The notes below the pieces were generated by a model. It was not told the DNA's origin. It was given only the letters and a program-made list of their open reading frames with translations, and ran no database searches. A program made the translations under genes and the position numbers. Shown piece after piece: positions 7,572 to 15,864 of a DNA stretch of 45,797 nt. This stretch comes from JADLBR01 sp020847615 (GTDB taxonomy: Bacteria > Verrucomicrobiota > Verrucomicrobiia > JADLBR01). The stretch is taken from the NCBI GenBank assembly GCA_026646655.1, contig JAPKHT010000024.1, forward strand, positions 1 to 45,797, in the 5' to 3' direction. Position 1 is the first letter of the stretch; each line of letters opens with the position of its first letter.

Positions 7572-8657
7572 TCACCTGAGGCCTAGGCCGAGCGTCTCGC
7601 GGCAGTAGCGCATGCTGCGCTCGAGCTGTTCCCGCTGGAACTCCTGGTCCGCGAGTTTCTTGTCTTTGTCTGCGGGCGGCTTGCGCGCCTCGATGGGCCG
7701 GCCCCTCTTTGCGAGTGCGGCGAAGCGATCGATCTCGGCCCTGGGGACATCGGCGTAGGGCGCCATGAAGGCGGGGTCCTTGAAGGGGAAGGGGCGCTGG
7801 AGGCCGGCGATGATCTCCAGGATGAAGGCGACGCCCGGGCAGAGTTGCGCGAAGCGCGCCGCGTAGGCCTTGAAGTCCACGCAGCCGTCGCCGATGGCGG
7901 TCCACTGGACCATGGCGCCCTCGGGCGTCTCCCAGACCATGGAGTCGCGCATTCCGGTGGTGACGGCGTAGGGGCCAAGGATCTCGAGGTTGCGGAGGGG
8001 GTCCTCGAGGGTCCAGGTCGCGTTGCCGGAGTCCATGGTGGCGCCGACGAAATCTCTTCCGGCCTCCTCGATGAGCCCAGCGAGCTCGTGCGCGGTGAGG
8101 TCGCCGGCGTGGTTCTCGATGGCGATTTTGACGCCGCAGTCGAGCGCGTAGGAGCGGACGGCCCTGCACACGGCGACGGTGCCCTTGATGTGCGGGGTGA
8201 TCCCGCCCTCGCCCTTGCGGTCCTCGGCGCTGCCCAGGACGCAGCGGGCGACGGGCGAGCCGATGGCCCTGGCGATGCGGATGATGAGCCTGAGGTGCTC
8301 CTCGGCGGTGCCGTGGGTGTCCTTGAAGCGCTTCGACGTGGGGCAGATGCTGAGCGACCCGGCCTGGAGCGCGAGGCCCTTGTCGGCCGCGCGCTTGCGC
8401 AGATCCGAGAGGTAGGCCTCGTCCATGGACTCATAGACATCGAGGTCGGACATCAGCAGGACATCGGCCTTGAGCTCGGCGGCATAGTCAATGAGCCGGG
8501 GGGCCTTCCAGCCGAAGGCACGCACCGAGAAGTTGTCGAACCCGAGGGGGATCTTGCCAGCCTGGGGTGCGGCGGCCGCGCGGGGTGCGGGCGCGGCGAG
8601 CGCGGCGCCGGCGGCGGTCGCGAGGAAGTCGCGTCGGGTGAGGGCGGGGTCGTGCAT
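7572..8657 (-). CDS. Tat-exported sugar phosphate isomerase/epimerase-like protein (xylose isomerase-like TIM barrel)
   Basis: A 361-residue protein with a Tat leader (LTRRDFLATAAGAALAAPAPRAAAA). The mature part follows the AP-endonuclease-2 / xylose-isomerase-like barrel: FDNFSVRAFGW at the first strand, DVLLMSDLDVYES, IAIENHAGD with a likely metal-binding Glu, GATMDSGNATW with an Asp, and FILEI with a late Glu. Proteins like this are abundant in PVC bacteria and are usually annotated as sugar isomerases or epimerases without a known substrate. The start at 8657 is the ATG that gives the Tat signal. It lies 50 bp downstream of the multihaem cytochrome, so the two may share a transcript. Confidence 0.82.
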   Translation of the reverse strand: MHDPALTRRDFLATAAGAALAAPAPRAAAAPQAGKIPLGFDNFSVRAFGWKAPRLIDYAAELKADVLLMSDLDVYESMDEAYLSDLRKRAADKGLALQAGSLSICPTSKRFKDTHGTAEEHLRLIIRIARAIGSPVARCVLGSAEDRKGEGGITPHIKGTVAVCRAVRSYALDCGVKIAIENHAGDLTAHELAGLIEEAGRDFVGATMDSGNATWTLEDPLRNLEILGPYAVTTGMRDSMVWETPEGAMVQWTAIGDGCVDFKAYAARFAQLCPGVAFILEIIAGLQRPFPFKDPAFMAPYADVPRAEIDRFAALAKRGRPIEARKPPADKDKKLADQEFQREQLERSMRYCRETLGLGLR

Positions 8658-8707
8658 GGCGCGAGGTTGGACGGTTTTAGGGCGGGCGCAAGCGCCGGGG
8701 GCGGCGA

Positions 8708-10900
8708 TCAGTGCACGAGTCGGGTGGTCATGGCGTAGATGATGAGGATGAGCAGCACGACGCCGAGCCCGAAGAAGATGTAGCCGAAGCTGCGGGCGAT
8801 CGTCTGCCACCGCAGCCACTCGTCCTTGACGCGGAAGTCGTCGAGCCTGCCCTCGGCGACGAGGCGGTCGTACCAGCGCTTCCGCTCGTGGAGCATCTCG
8901 GCCTTCGAGATCCGGCCGGAGAAGATGACCGTGTCCATCGGGAACTTCTCCAGGCGGAAGTGCGTGTTGAAGAAGTGGATCGTGAATATGAAGCCCGCGG
9001 CGAGCAGCGCCTCGTCGGAGTGAACGATGAGGGCGATGTTGATGATCCAGCCGGGCATGAAGAGTGAGAAAAATTCTGGAAACCACATGATCAGCCCGGA
9101 GAGGCCGATGGCGAAGACGCCCCAGAAAACGGCAAAGTAGTCAAATTTCTCCCAGTAGGTCCAGCGGTCGAACTCGGGTTTCGGGCCGTTTCCGAAGAAC
9201 CACTTGTTGTGGGCCTTGAAGTCCTCCCAATCCTGCATGGTGGGCACCATGGAATCCGCGCCAAACGCCGCCTTCCAGATTCGTCCTGCCCGGAATCTCC
9301 CGGTCTCCGGGTCGCGGAGGTAGCCGCGGTTCTTCCAGAAGTTCGCGCCGAGCGCCAAGAGGTGGAGACCGAAGTAGAGGAAGGTGACGACCGCGCCGAA
9401 GTGGTGCAGGGCGCGCGCGACATCGACGCCCCCCAGGATGGCGAAGATGGCCTTGGCCCAGTCGGTGTAGAAGAATTTGAGCGGCATGCCCGTGAGGACG
9501 AGGAGGAGGAAGCTGGTGACGACGAGGAAGTGGAGGAACCGGTCGAAGGGCGCGAACCGGGTGAACCACTCGTCGCCCTTCTGCGTCTCGACCTTTGCCT
9601 CCCGGAACTGTTTCGAGTCGTGCAGGAACAGCCAGGCCGAGCGCAGGAGCCACAGGAGGGTGTGCCCCCCGAAGAACGTGAAGACGCCGATCAGGAGGCC
9701 GGTCATCGCCACGAAAACGATGTGGAGTTGGGGGTACTGCTTCGCGTCGAGGGGATTGGCGTGGGGGATGTACTGGGCGAAGCTGGCGGTGGCGCCGGGG
9801 TGGCAGCGCTGGCAGGTGGCGACGATGTTGGTCGAGGAGAGGCGCGAGTTCGGGTCGTGGGGCGGCAGGACGTCGTGGTGCCCGTGGCAGTCGAAGCAGG
9901 CGGCGACCTCCAGGGCCTCGTTGGGCCTGCCGAGGGCCATGGCCTTTCCGTGATAGGTGTCGCGATAGTGGGTGAGGCTGTCCTGGTGGCACTTGCCGCA
10001 TTTCTTGTCGCTGGCCATCTTGAAGTGGCCGTTGACGGGGGGCTCGATGTCGTGCGCCGAGTGGCAGTCGGTGCAGACGGGGCCGTTGGGATCGCCCTTG
10101 AGCAGGAGCTGGCCGTGGACGCTCTGGTTGTAGATGCCCTCCACCTTGACGTGGCAGGTCCCGCACGTCTTGGCGATGTTGGAGTGGTGGATGGGGGAAC
10201 TGCGGTCGACGCTGCGCTTGATGTCGTGGACGCCGTGGCAGTCGTTGCAGGATGGGGCGACGATGAGGCCGAGCTGGAGCAGTGCCTTGCCGTGGATGCT
10301 GTCGAGATAATGGGATGCGGCCTCCGGATGGCGTATGGCGTATTCCTCGTTGATATTGGGGTTGTCGTGGCACGAGGCGCAGGTTTTCGGGAGGTTCAGC
10401 TTGTACACGGGCGAGGCCGGGTCCTTGACGGGCAGCATCTCGTGCGTGCCGTGGCAGTCGGCGCAGGACGCGGCGCCGGAGGCCCCGAGGGAGTGGCTGG
10501 CGCCATGGATGCTCGTCGCGTACTGTTTGGATTCCTCCTCGTGGCAGTCGGCGCAGTTGACGGGCGGCAGCTTGCTCTCGTGGACGAGTTCCTTGATCCC
10601 GGCGTGGCAGTCCACGCAGTTCAGGGTGCCGTGCACGGATCGCTCGAACAGGTTCGTCTGGAATATGGGCATCGGCACCGACTTGTCGTCGACGGTGCGG
10701 CTGGTGGTCGGGTCGAGGTGGCACTCCAGGCAGTCGGCGTTGGTGATGGCCTCTTCCTTGGGCGCGTCCTTGGCGGCCATTTCCGCGGCGGGAGCGGCGA
10801 CCGGCTCGGGGGTCGCCTGCTGGCCCGGCGCCAGAGGGGCGAACAGGGCGACCGCCAAAAGAAGGACTGATGTTGGGCGATCCTTTTTCGAATGAGTCAT
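8708..10900 (-). CDS. 11-haem cytochrome c fused to a cytochrome b-like membrane domain
   Basis: A 730-residue protein. After a signal peptide (to about residue 27) come eleven CxxCH haem sites: CLECH, CVDCH, CADCH twice, CASCH, CNDCH, CGTCH, CTDCH, CGKCH, CFDCH and CQRCH. Many are followed by further His residues (GTHE, GVHD, SAHD, GHHD) that could act as distal ligands. From about residue 400 it has about six membrane helices with conserved His, resembling formate dehydrogenase gamma / cytochrome b561-type quinol domains. The likely role is moving electrons between the quinone pool and periplasmic haems; the terminal partner is unknown. The ATG start gives a good signal peptide; a TTG 42 bp upstream is less likely. 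The next minus-strand gene is 50 bp downstream. Confidence 0.88.
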   Translation of the reverse strand: MTHSKKDRPTSVLLLAVALFAPLAPGQQATPEPVAAPAAEMAAKDAPKEEAITNADCLECHLDPTTSRTVDDKSVPMPIFQTNLFERSVHGTLNCVDCHAGIKELVHESKLPPVNCADCHEEESKQYATSIHGASHSLGASGAASCADCHGTHEMLPVKDPASPVYKLNLPKTCASCHDNPNINEEYAIRHPEAASHYLDSIHGKALLQLGLIVAPSCNDCHGVHDIKRSVDRSSPIHHSNIAKTCGTCHVKVEGIYNQSVHGQLLLKGDPNGPVCTDCHSAHDIEPPVNGHFKMASDKKCGKCHQDSLTHYRDTYHGKAMALGRPNEALEVAACFDCHGHHDVLPPHDPNSRLSSTNIVATCQRCHPGATASFAQYIPHANPLDAKQYPQLHIVFVAMTGLLIGVFTFFGGHTLLWLLRSAWLFLHDSKQFREAKVETQKGDEWFTRFAPFDRFLHFLVVTSFLLLVLTGMPLKFFYTDWAKAIFAILGGVDVARALHHFGAVVTFLYFGLHLLALGANFWKNRGYLRDPETGRFRAGRIWKAAFGADSMVPTMQDWEDFKAHNKWFFGNGPKPEFDRWTYWEKFDYFAVFWGVFAIGLSGLIMWFPEFFSLFMPGWIINIALIVHSDEALLAAGFIFTIHFFNTHFRLEKFPMDTVIFSGRISKAEMLHERKRWYDRLVAEGRLDDFRVKDEWLRWQTIARSFGYIFFGLGVVLLILIIYAMTTRLVH

Positions 10901-11107
10901 GCTAATGGCCGGAGTGTGGGTGACGCGGTGTTGTGACGTCAAGCGCCGAGGGAGGATTTGTCCAATATTCCCGTGCGCAGATCGGGCCCCGGGGCAAAAA
11001 ATACGATTTATCGGGATCTGGGGGGGTGGCGGCGCGCCCCAGGCCTTGGTGCGGGGCGACGGGGGCTGGCTCGAAAATCGCCGCGGGCTGTGGCCGGTCG
11101 CGCGCGG

Positions 11108-12502
11108 TCAGTGCCTCGCGAGGGGCCGGTGCCACGTGCGCTCGATTTCCTCGAGGGATTTGCCGCGGGTCTCTGGGACCGCCAGGGCGACGAAGAGGGC
11201 GGTGACGGCACAGAAGGCGGCGTAGATGCGAAATGCGGTGGCGCCGCCGGCGGCATCGATGAGAACGGGGAACGTCTGTGACACGAGGAAGCAGGCGGCC
11301 CAGAGGCTGACGGTGGCCAGGGACATGGCCCGGCCGCGGATGCGGGTGGGAAAGATCTCGGACATGACGACCCAGACGACGGGCCCCAGGGAGGCGGCGA
11401 AGAAACTGACGTAGGCGAGGATCACGACGAGGAGGCCGGGGCCGGAGGCGCGTGCGTCGAAGGCCCGGGCGAGAAGTAGGAGCGACACGCCCATGCCGAC
11501 GGCGCCCGAGAGGAGGAGCGGTTTTCTGCCGATGCGATCGATCGACATCATGGCGACGATGGTGAAGAGCAGGTTGAAGACGCCGATCCAGACGGTGTCG
11601 TTGAAAGCGGAGGATGCGGCGGCCCCGGCGCCCTTGAAGATCTCTGGGGCGTAGTAGAGGATGGCGTTGATGCCGGTGACCTGCTGGAGGACGGCGAGCA
11701 CGACGCCGACGAGCATCGCCAGGCGGAGGCCGGGCTGGAGGAGTTCGCGCAGGGAACCGCCCTCGTGGGCGATGGCGTCGCGGATCTGCGCGATCTGGTC
11801 CGAAGGGTCTTGGCCTCCCGAAACGCGCGCGAGGATCGCGGCGGCGCGCTCGGCGAGGCCCTGTTTGAGGAGCCAGCGGGGGCTTTCCGGGACGGGCAGG
11901 AGCAGGGCGAAGAAGGCGGCGGCGGGCACGGCGCCGACGGCAAACATCCACCGCCACTTGGCGGCATCGCCGAGGCCGGTGTGGAGAATGAAGGCGTTGG
12001 AGAAGTAGGCCGCGAGTATGCCGCTGATGATGGCGAACTGCTGGAGTGACACGAGGCGTCCGCGCAGGTGGGGTGGGGCGACCTCTGCTATATACAGCGG
12101 GGAGAGCATCGACGCGACGCCGATGCCCATGCCGCCGACGATGCGCCAGAGCACCAGGTCGCGGGCGTCGCGCGCCAGCCCGCAACCGATGGCCGACGTG
12201 GTGAAGAAGATGGCCGATAGCAGGAGGATCCGCTTGCGCCCGAAGCGGTCCGAGAGGGCGCCCGCGATCGCCGCGCCCAGCATGCAACCCACGAGGGCCG
12301 AACTGGCGGCCCAGCCGGTCATGGAGGCCGAAAGCCCGAACTCGGCCCGGAAGAAACCCACCGCGCCCGAGACGACGGCGGTGTCGAAACCAAAGAGCAG
12401 GCCGCCGATGGCGGCCACCAGGCAGATGGCGGCGAGGTAGAGGTTCCCACGGAACGGGTCACGCGCCCCGGGCGGCGGGTTGGCCCCCGCATCAGTGCTC
12501 AT
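11108..12502 (-). CDS. MFS sugar porter family transporter
   Basis: A 464-residue protein with twelve predicted helices. Sugar-porter signatures are present: GGLLFGFDTAVVSGA in helix 1, DRFGRKR after helix 2, RIVGGMGIGVASML with PLYIAEVAPPHLRGRL, PESPRWLL in the central loop, QQVTGINAILYYAP in helix 7, DRIGRKPLL, and PETRGKSLEEIE at the C-terminus. It probably imports a hexose or pentose by proton symport at the inner membrane. It is divergent from the phosphatase gene across a 237-bp gap with stacked hairpins. The nearby SGNH hydrolase and isomerase-like gene suggest a carbohydrate-uptake neighbourhood. Confidence 0.92.
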   Translation of the reverse strand: MSTDAGANPPPGARDPFRGNLYLAAICLVAAIGGLLFGFDTAVVSGAVGFFRAEFGLSASMTGWAASSALVGCMLGAAIAGALSDRFGRKRILLLSAIFFTTSAIGCGLARDARDLVLWRIVGGMGIGVASMLSPLYIAEVAPPHLRGRLVSLQQFAIISGILAAYFSNAFILHTGLGDAAKWRWMFAVGAVPAAAFFALLLPVPESPRWLLKQGLAERAAAILARVSGGQDPSDQIAQIRDAIAHEGGSLRELLQPGLRLAMLVGVVLAVLQQVTGINAILYYAPEIFKGAGAAASSAFNDTVWIGVFNLLFTIVAMMSIDRIGRKPLLLSGAVGMGVSLLLLARAFDARASGPGLLVVILAYVSFFAASLGPVVWVVMSEIFPTRIRGRAMSLATVSLWAACFLVSQTFPVLIDAAGGATAFRIYAAFCAVTALFVALAVPETRGKSLEEIERTWHRPLARH

Positions 12503-12569
12503 GCCCCACTAGGCTGGCGCAAACGGGAAGGGGTGTCCATCCCCCAGGAGGCTGTTGAAGAACGCCATC

Positions 12570-12629
12570 GGACGCCAAGGCCGGCGTCCCTCCCGGGTTG
12601 CGTCGGGAGGGCCCGCGGCCTCGCGGGCC
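12570..12629. repeat. Three abutting stem-loops
   Basis: Three GC-rich hairpins lie end to end: GGACGCC/GGCGTCC (12570-12589), CCCTCCCG/CGGGAGGG (12588-12611) and GGCCCGCG/CGCGGGCC (12610-12629). Neighbouring stems share two bases. They sit between divergently transcribed genes, where no transcript is expected to end, so a terminator is unlikely despite the T-containing stretch (GGTTTTGG) that follows. Confidence 0.7.
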
Positions 12630-12739
12630 GGGTCGGTTTTGGTCGGGGATGGGTCATTCAACGGGATGTTCGGGGAATTCCTGGCTCGGGCGGGCATGCG
12701 ATCTTGAGATTGTGTGTGGCGGCGGGTAGGGTCTGCCCC

Positions 12740-13516
12740 GTGGCACAGGGAGAGGTTCGGCAGTACTTGGATTTCGCGGCGGAGCTGGCGTCGGCGAGCG
12801 GCGAGCTGATAGGGGGATATTTCCAGCGACCGGGACTGGCGGTGGACAGGAAGGCGGATCGGTCGGTCGTGACGCGGGCGGACCGGGAGGCCGAGGCGCT
12901 CATGAGGGACATGATCCGCGCGAGGTTTCCCGGGCACGGCGTCCTGGGCGAGGAATACGGGGAGGACAATCCGGGTGCGGAGATGAAGTGGGTGCTGGAT
13001 CCCATCGACGGGACGGTGTCGTTCATCCACGGGTGCCCGCTGTTTGGCACCCTGATCGGGTTGCTGCGGTGCGGCGAACCGATCGTCGGCGCGATCCACC
13101 TCCCGGCCCTGGGGCAGTTGTGCCTGGGGGATGGGAGCAGGACGACATTGGATGGCCGCGAGGTCCGGGTGCGACCGGTGGGGCGCATCGAGGACGCGAC
13201 GGTATTGTATACCGACGAGAGGCTCGTGGCGCAGCATCGCGACATCGCGGGATTCAGGCGGCTCGCCGGGCGCGCCGGGGTCTTGCGCGGATGGGGCGAT
13301 TGCTACGGGTACTTCCTGTTGGCCGCGGGTTTTGCCGACGTGATGATGGACCCGATCATGATGCCGTGGGATCTGCTGCCGCTGGTGCCGGTCGTCCGGG
13401 GAGCTGGGGGTATTATCACGGCGTGGGATGGCGGCGACGTGCTGAAGGGCGCATCGGCCGTCGCGGCCTCGCCCGGCCTTCACCGCGAGGTGATCGCAGA
13501 ACTCAACGGGCCATAG
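12740..13516 (+). CDS. Inositol monophosphatase-family phosphatase (histidinol-phosphatase HisN-like)
   Basis: About 258 residues of the FIG/IMPase superfamily, magnesium-dependent phosphatases. The metal-binding motifs are GEEYG, DPIDGTVSFIHGCPLFGTLIGLL and WDLLPLVPVVRGAGG. The closest known pattern is HisN-type histidinol-phosphatase, which would make it the last phosphatase step of histidine synthesis; inositol or sugar bisphosphate substrates are also possible. The start is uncertain: I take the GTG at 12740, which precedes the first helix, but a GTG at 12716 is also in frame. No histidine gene adjoins it to confirm the substrate. Confidence 0.78.
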   Translation: MAQGEVRQYLDFAAELASASGELIGGYFQRPGLAVDRKADRSVVTRADREAEALMRDMIRARFPGHGVLGEEYGEDNPGAEMKWVLDPIDGTVSFIHGCPLFGTLIGLLRCGEPIVGAIHLPALGQLCLGDGSRTTLDGREVRVRPVGRIEDATVLYTDERLVAQHRDIAGFRRLAGRAGVLRGWGDCYGYFLLAAGFADVMMDPIMMPWDLLPLVPVVRGAGGIITAWDGGDVLKGASAVAASPGLHREVIAELNGP

Positions 13517-13662
13517 CGGGTGGCGGGACCCGCCCGGCAGGGGGTGTCCGTCACGATCTTGTAACTGGGACGACACCCGTTTGTCATGGGCAGGGAACAG
13601 ACTGTGGGCAGTGGTCGAAGGGGTCTGCGCACACACAGTGAGGCCAAGGAAAGGGAAACGGG

Positions 13663-14493
13663 ATGGCGCATTATCGGGCCGGGTTCATATCGGACGTGCA
13701 TCTTGGGACGCGCGGGAGCGATGCGGTGGCGCTGCTGCGGTTCCTGAAGGACCACGAGTTTGAGACGCTGTATCTGGTGGGGGACATCATTGACGTCTGG
13801 GCGCTGCGGCGGGGGATATTCTGGCCGCAGGAGCACAATGACGTGATCCAGAAACTGCTGCGAAAGGGAAGGAAGGGGACCCGGCTGATATACATCCCCG
13901 GGAATCACGACGAGTTCGTGCGGTATTTTTTCGGGGCGTTCGGGAGCGTGACGATCCAGAAGAGCGCGATCCATCGGGCGGCGGATGGCAGGCGGATCCT
14001 CGTGATGCACGGCCACGAGCTGGACGTGGTGGTGCAGGGCATGGGGTGGTTGGCGCACCTGGGGGACATCGGCTACAAGCTGCTGATGGAAATGAACTGG
14101 GTGGTCAACGCGGCCCGCGCGCTGCTCGGAAGGCCGCATTGGTCGCTGAGCGCGTACGTGAAGCGCGAGGTCAAGAACGTGGTGAGTTTCATCGGGAAGT
14201 TCGAGGAGGAGGTGGCCCGGTACGCGCGGCGGTATTCGGTGGACGCGGTGCTGTGCGGGCACATCCACACGGCGGCGGAGCGCCAGGTGGGAGGGATCAC
14301 GTATCTAAACTGCGGCGACTGGGTCGAGAGCCGGACGGCGATCGTGGAGCACTTTGACGGGACGATGGAGCTGCTGAGGGATCTGCATCTCGCGGTCGGG
14401 GGGGATGGGGCGCCCGAGGCGGCGCATCCATATGATGATGGATTGGGGGCGGGGCGCGTGGACGAGGCGGAGCCGGCGCTGGCGGAGGCATAG
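13663..14493 (+). CDS. LpxH-like UDP-2,3-diacylglucosamine pyrophosphatase family metallophosphoesterase
   Basis: A 276-residue calcineurin-like phosphoesterase. Metal-binding blocks are SDVHLG (Asp11, His13), GDIIDVW (Asp41), GNHDEF (Asn81, His82), HGHELD (His116) and GHIHTA near residue 205, with NCGDWVES after it. The GDIIDVW and NCGDWVES blocks are typical of the LpxH/LpxH2 group, which hydrolyses UDP-2,3-diacylglucosamine to lipid X in lipid A synthesis. Residues 245-276 are an Ala/Asp/Gly-rich tail without counterpart in LpxH. It is on the cytoplasmic side of the membrane in known members. A Shine-Dalgarno-like AAGGAAAGGG precedes the ATG. Confidence 0.8.
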   Translation: MAHYRAGFISDVHLGTRGSDAVALLRFLKDHEFETLYLVGDIIDVWALRRGIFWPQEHNDVIQKLLRKGRKGTRLIYIPGNHDEFVRYFFGAFGSVTIQKSAIHRAADGRRILVMHGHELDVVVQGMGWLAHLGDIGYKLLMEMNWVVNAARALLGRPHWSLSAYVKREVKNVVSFIGKFEEEVARYARRYSVDAVLCGHIHTAAERQVGGITYLNCGDWVESRTAIVEHFDGTMELLRDLHLAVGGDGAPEAAHPYDDGLGAGRVDEAEPALAEA

Positions 14494-14513
14494 GGGACCA
14501 CCGGAGCCGGAGT

Positions 14514-14538
14514 GTAGCCGATCGCGTCAGGCGAGCGG
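14514..14538 (+). repeat. REP-like hairpin, followed by a truncated partner
   Basis: GTAGCCGA, then arm TCGC, loop GTCAG, arm GCGA and GCGG. A reverse-oriented partner starts after it (CCAAACGCT, to 14550) but is cut off exactly where the 40-bp palindrome begins at 14551. Confidence 0.65.
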
Positions 14539-14550
14539 CGGCCAAACGCT

Positions 14551-14590
14551 AGCCTGCATATTTCACGCGCATGCGCGAAATATGCAGGCT
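14551..14590. repeat. 40-bp palindrome, copy B
   Basis: Exact reverse complement of 64-103, with 14-nt arms and a 12-nt loop. It replaces the second half of the hairpin unit that precedes it and is followed by AGCCCCGCCGCCGGCGCT, the tail also seen after the diverged copy at 7506-7548. Confidence 0.85.
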
Positions 14591-14654
14591 AGCCCCGCCG
14601 CCGGCGCTGGGACGCGCCGCATCATTCATGTGGAAACTTCGGGTGGGTGGAGGA

Positions 14655-14720
14655 GTGCCTAAAGGCACCACTACGAACGTTCCCGTGGTCTTGGGCTCGT
14701 GGTGCCGCCTTCAGGCGGCA
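14655..14720. repeat. Second hairpin family, inverted pair
   Basis: The minus-strand unit (14674-14655) reads GTAGTG, stem GTGCC/GGCAC, loop TTTA. The plus-strand unit (14703-14720) has stem TGCCGCC/GGCGGCA with loop TTCA, preceded by CTCGTGG. Both share TGGTGCC...GGC(ggc)A, with one stem lengthened by two or three pairs. They face opposite ways, as in a BIME. Confidence 0.6.
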
Positions 14721-14790
14721 TTCGCATAATCCGCTGATGACGTGTCTTTTGTGACACACATCGAAGTATCCCCAGCTTTGAAGTTTCAGG

Positions 14791-15807
14791 TCAGACCAGC
14801 GCGACGCCTTTGGGGCCGCGTTCGACCGTGCCGATGGGACGCCCGCCGGTGATGGCGAGGGCGCGCTTGGCGTGCCGGGAGTCGACGATCAGGACGAAGC
14901 CGATGCCCATGTTGAAGACCTGGTAGGCCTCGGCATCGCCCAGGCCGCCGCGGTCGCGGAGGGTGCGGAAAAGCGGGGGCACGCGCCAGGATTTTGTGTC
15001 GATGATGGCGCGGGCTCCATCGGGCAAGACGCGCGGGAGATTATCGACGAGGCCGCCGCCGGTGATATGCGCCATGCCCTTGACGGGCACGCGGCGGACC
15101 AGACGGCGGACGGCGGGCAGGTAGGAGGGGTGGGTGCGGAGGAGCTCCAGGCCGATGGGGAGGCGCAGGCCCGGGAGGCGATCGCGCGGACGCAGGCCCA
15201 TGTCCTCGAAGAGGATTCTTCGGGCGAGGCTGTAGCCGTTGGTGTGGAGGCCCGAGGCGGGGAGCCCGATGAGGGTATCGCCCGGACGGACGGAGGAACC
15301 GTCGATGATCTTCTTGCGATCGACGATCCCGACGATGCAGCCGGCGAGGTCGTACTCGCCGGGCGGGTAGAACCCGGGCATCTGGGCCGTCTCGCCGCCG
15401 AGCAGGGCGCAGCCCGCGGAGGCGCATGCCCTGGACATGCCCTTGATGAGGGCGCCGAAGACGCGGGGCTCGAGTTTGCCCGCGCCGATATAGTCGAGAA
15501 AGAAGAGGGGCTCGGCACCGAGCGTGAGGATGTCATTGACGCAGTGGTTGACGAGGTCGGCCCCGACGGTGTCGTGCCTATCGAGCATGAAGGCGACCTT
15601 GAGCTTGGTGCCGACGCCATCGATCGATGCGACCAGGACGGGGTCGCGGAGGCCGGGGAAACTGGCGCGGAAGAGGCCGCCGAAGCCCCCGACGGCGCCG
15701 AGGACCTCGGGGCGGCGCGTCGCGCGCAGGGGTGCGCCGAGGCGGGATTTCAGGCGATTGGCGAGGTCGATATCGACTCCGGCGCGCGCGTAGGCTTTCT
15801 GGGGCAT
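14791..15807 (-). CDS. purM: Phosphoribosylformylglycinamidine cyclo-ligase
   Basis: A 338-residue AIR synthetase, which closes the imidazole ring of aminoimidazole ribotide with ATP in purine synthesis. The typical blocks are present in order: YARAGVDIDLAN, ASIDGVGTKLKVAF with the family's DGVGTK site, VNHCVNDILTLGAEPLFFLDY, ALLGGETAQMPGFY, GLPASGLHTNGYSLAR, HITGGGLVDNLPR and FNMGIGFVLIV. Length is normal for the family. It is the third gene after argH and nnrS, with a 57-bp gap to nnrS. purN is not adjacent. Confidence 0.96.
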   Translation of the reverse strand: MPQKAYARAGVDIDLANRLKSRLGAPLRATRRPEVLGAVGGFGGLFRASFPGLRDPVLVASIDGVGTKLKVAFMLDRHDTVGADLVNHCVNDILTLGAEPLFFLDYIGAGKLEPRVFGALIKGMSRACASAGCALLGGETAQMPGFYPPGEYDLAGCIVGIVDRKKIIDGSSVRPGDTLIGLPASGLHTNGYSLARRILFEDMGLRPRDRLPGLRLPIGLELLRTHPSYLPAVRRLVRRVPVKGMAHITGGGLVDNLPRVLPDGARAIIDTKSWRVPPLFRTLRDRGGLGDAEAYQVFNMGIGFVLIVDSRHAKRALAITGGRPIGTVERGPKGVALV

Positions 15808-15864
15808 GTGATGATTCCGAGGGGGCGAGTGTGCGTGGGACAGCGACCTTTTGTCAAAGGTAAC

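Larger units (their letters stand above)
14494..14790. other. Repeat-filled intergenic region
   Basis: This gap between the convergent LpxH-like and purM genes holds a REP-like hairpin, a truncated second unit, the 40-bp palindrome and a second type of inverted hairpin pair. No gene is seen in it. A weak GTGTC...GACAC hairpin lies near 14740-14758. Confidence 0.65.

Noticed and set aside
9209..10870. A 553-codon plus-strand open frame opposite the multihaem cytochrome
   Set aside because: Eleven CxxCH motifs on the minus strand decide the coding strand; the regular His/Cys codons produce the long antisense frame.
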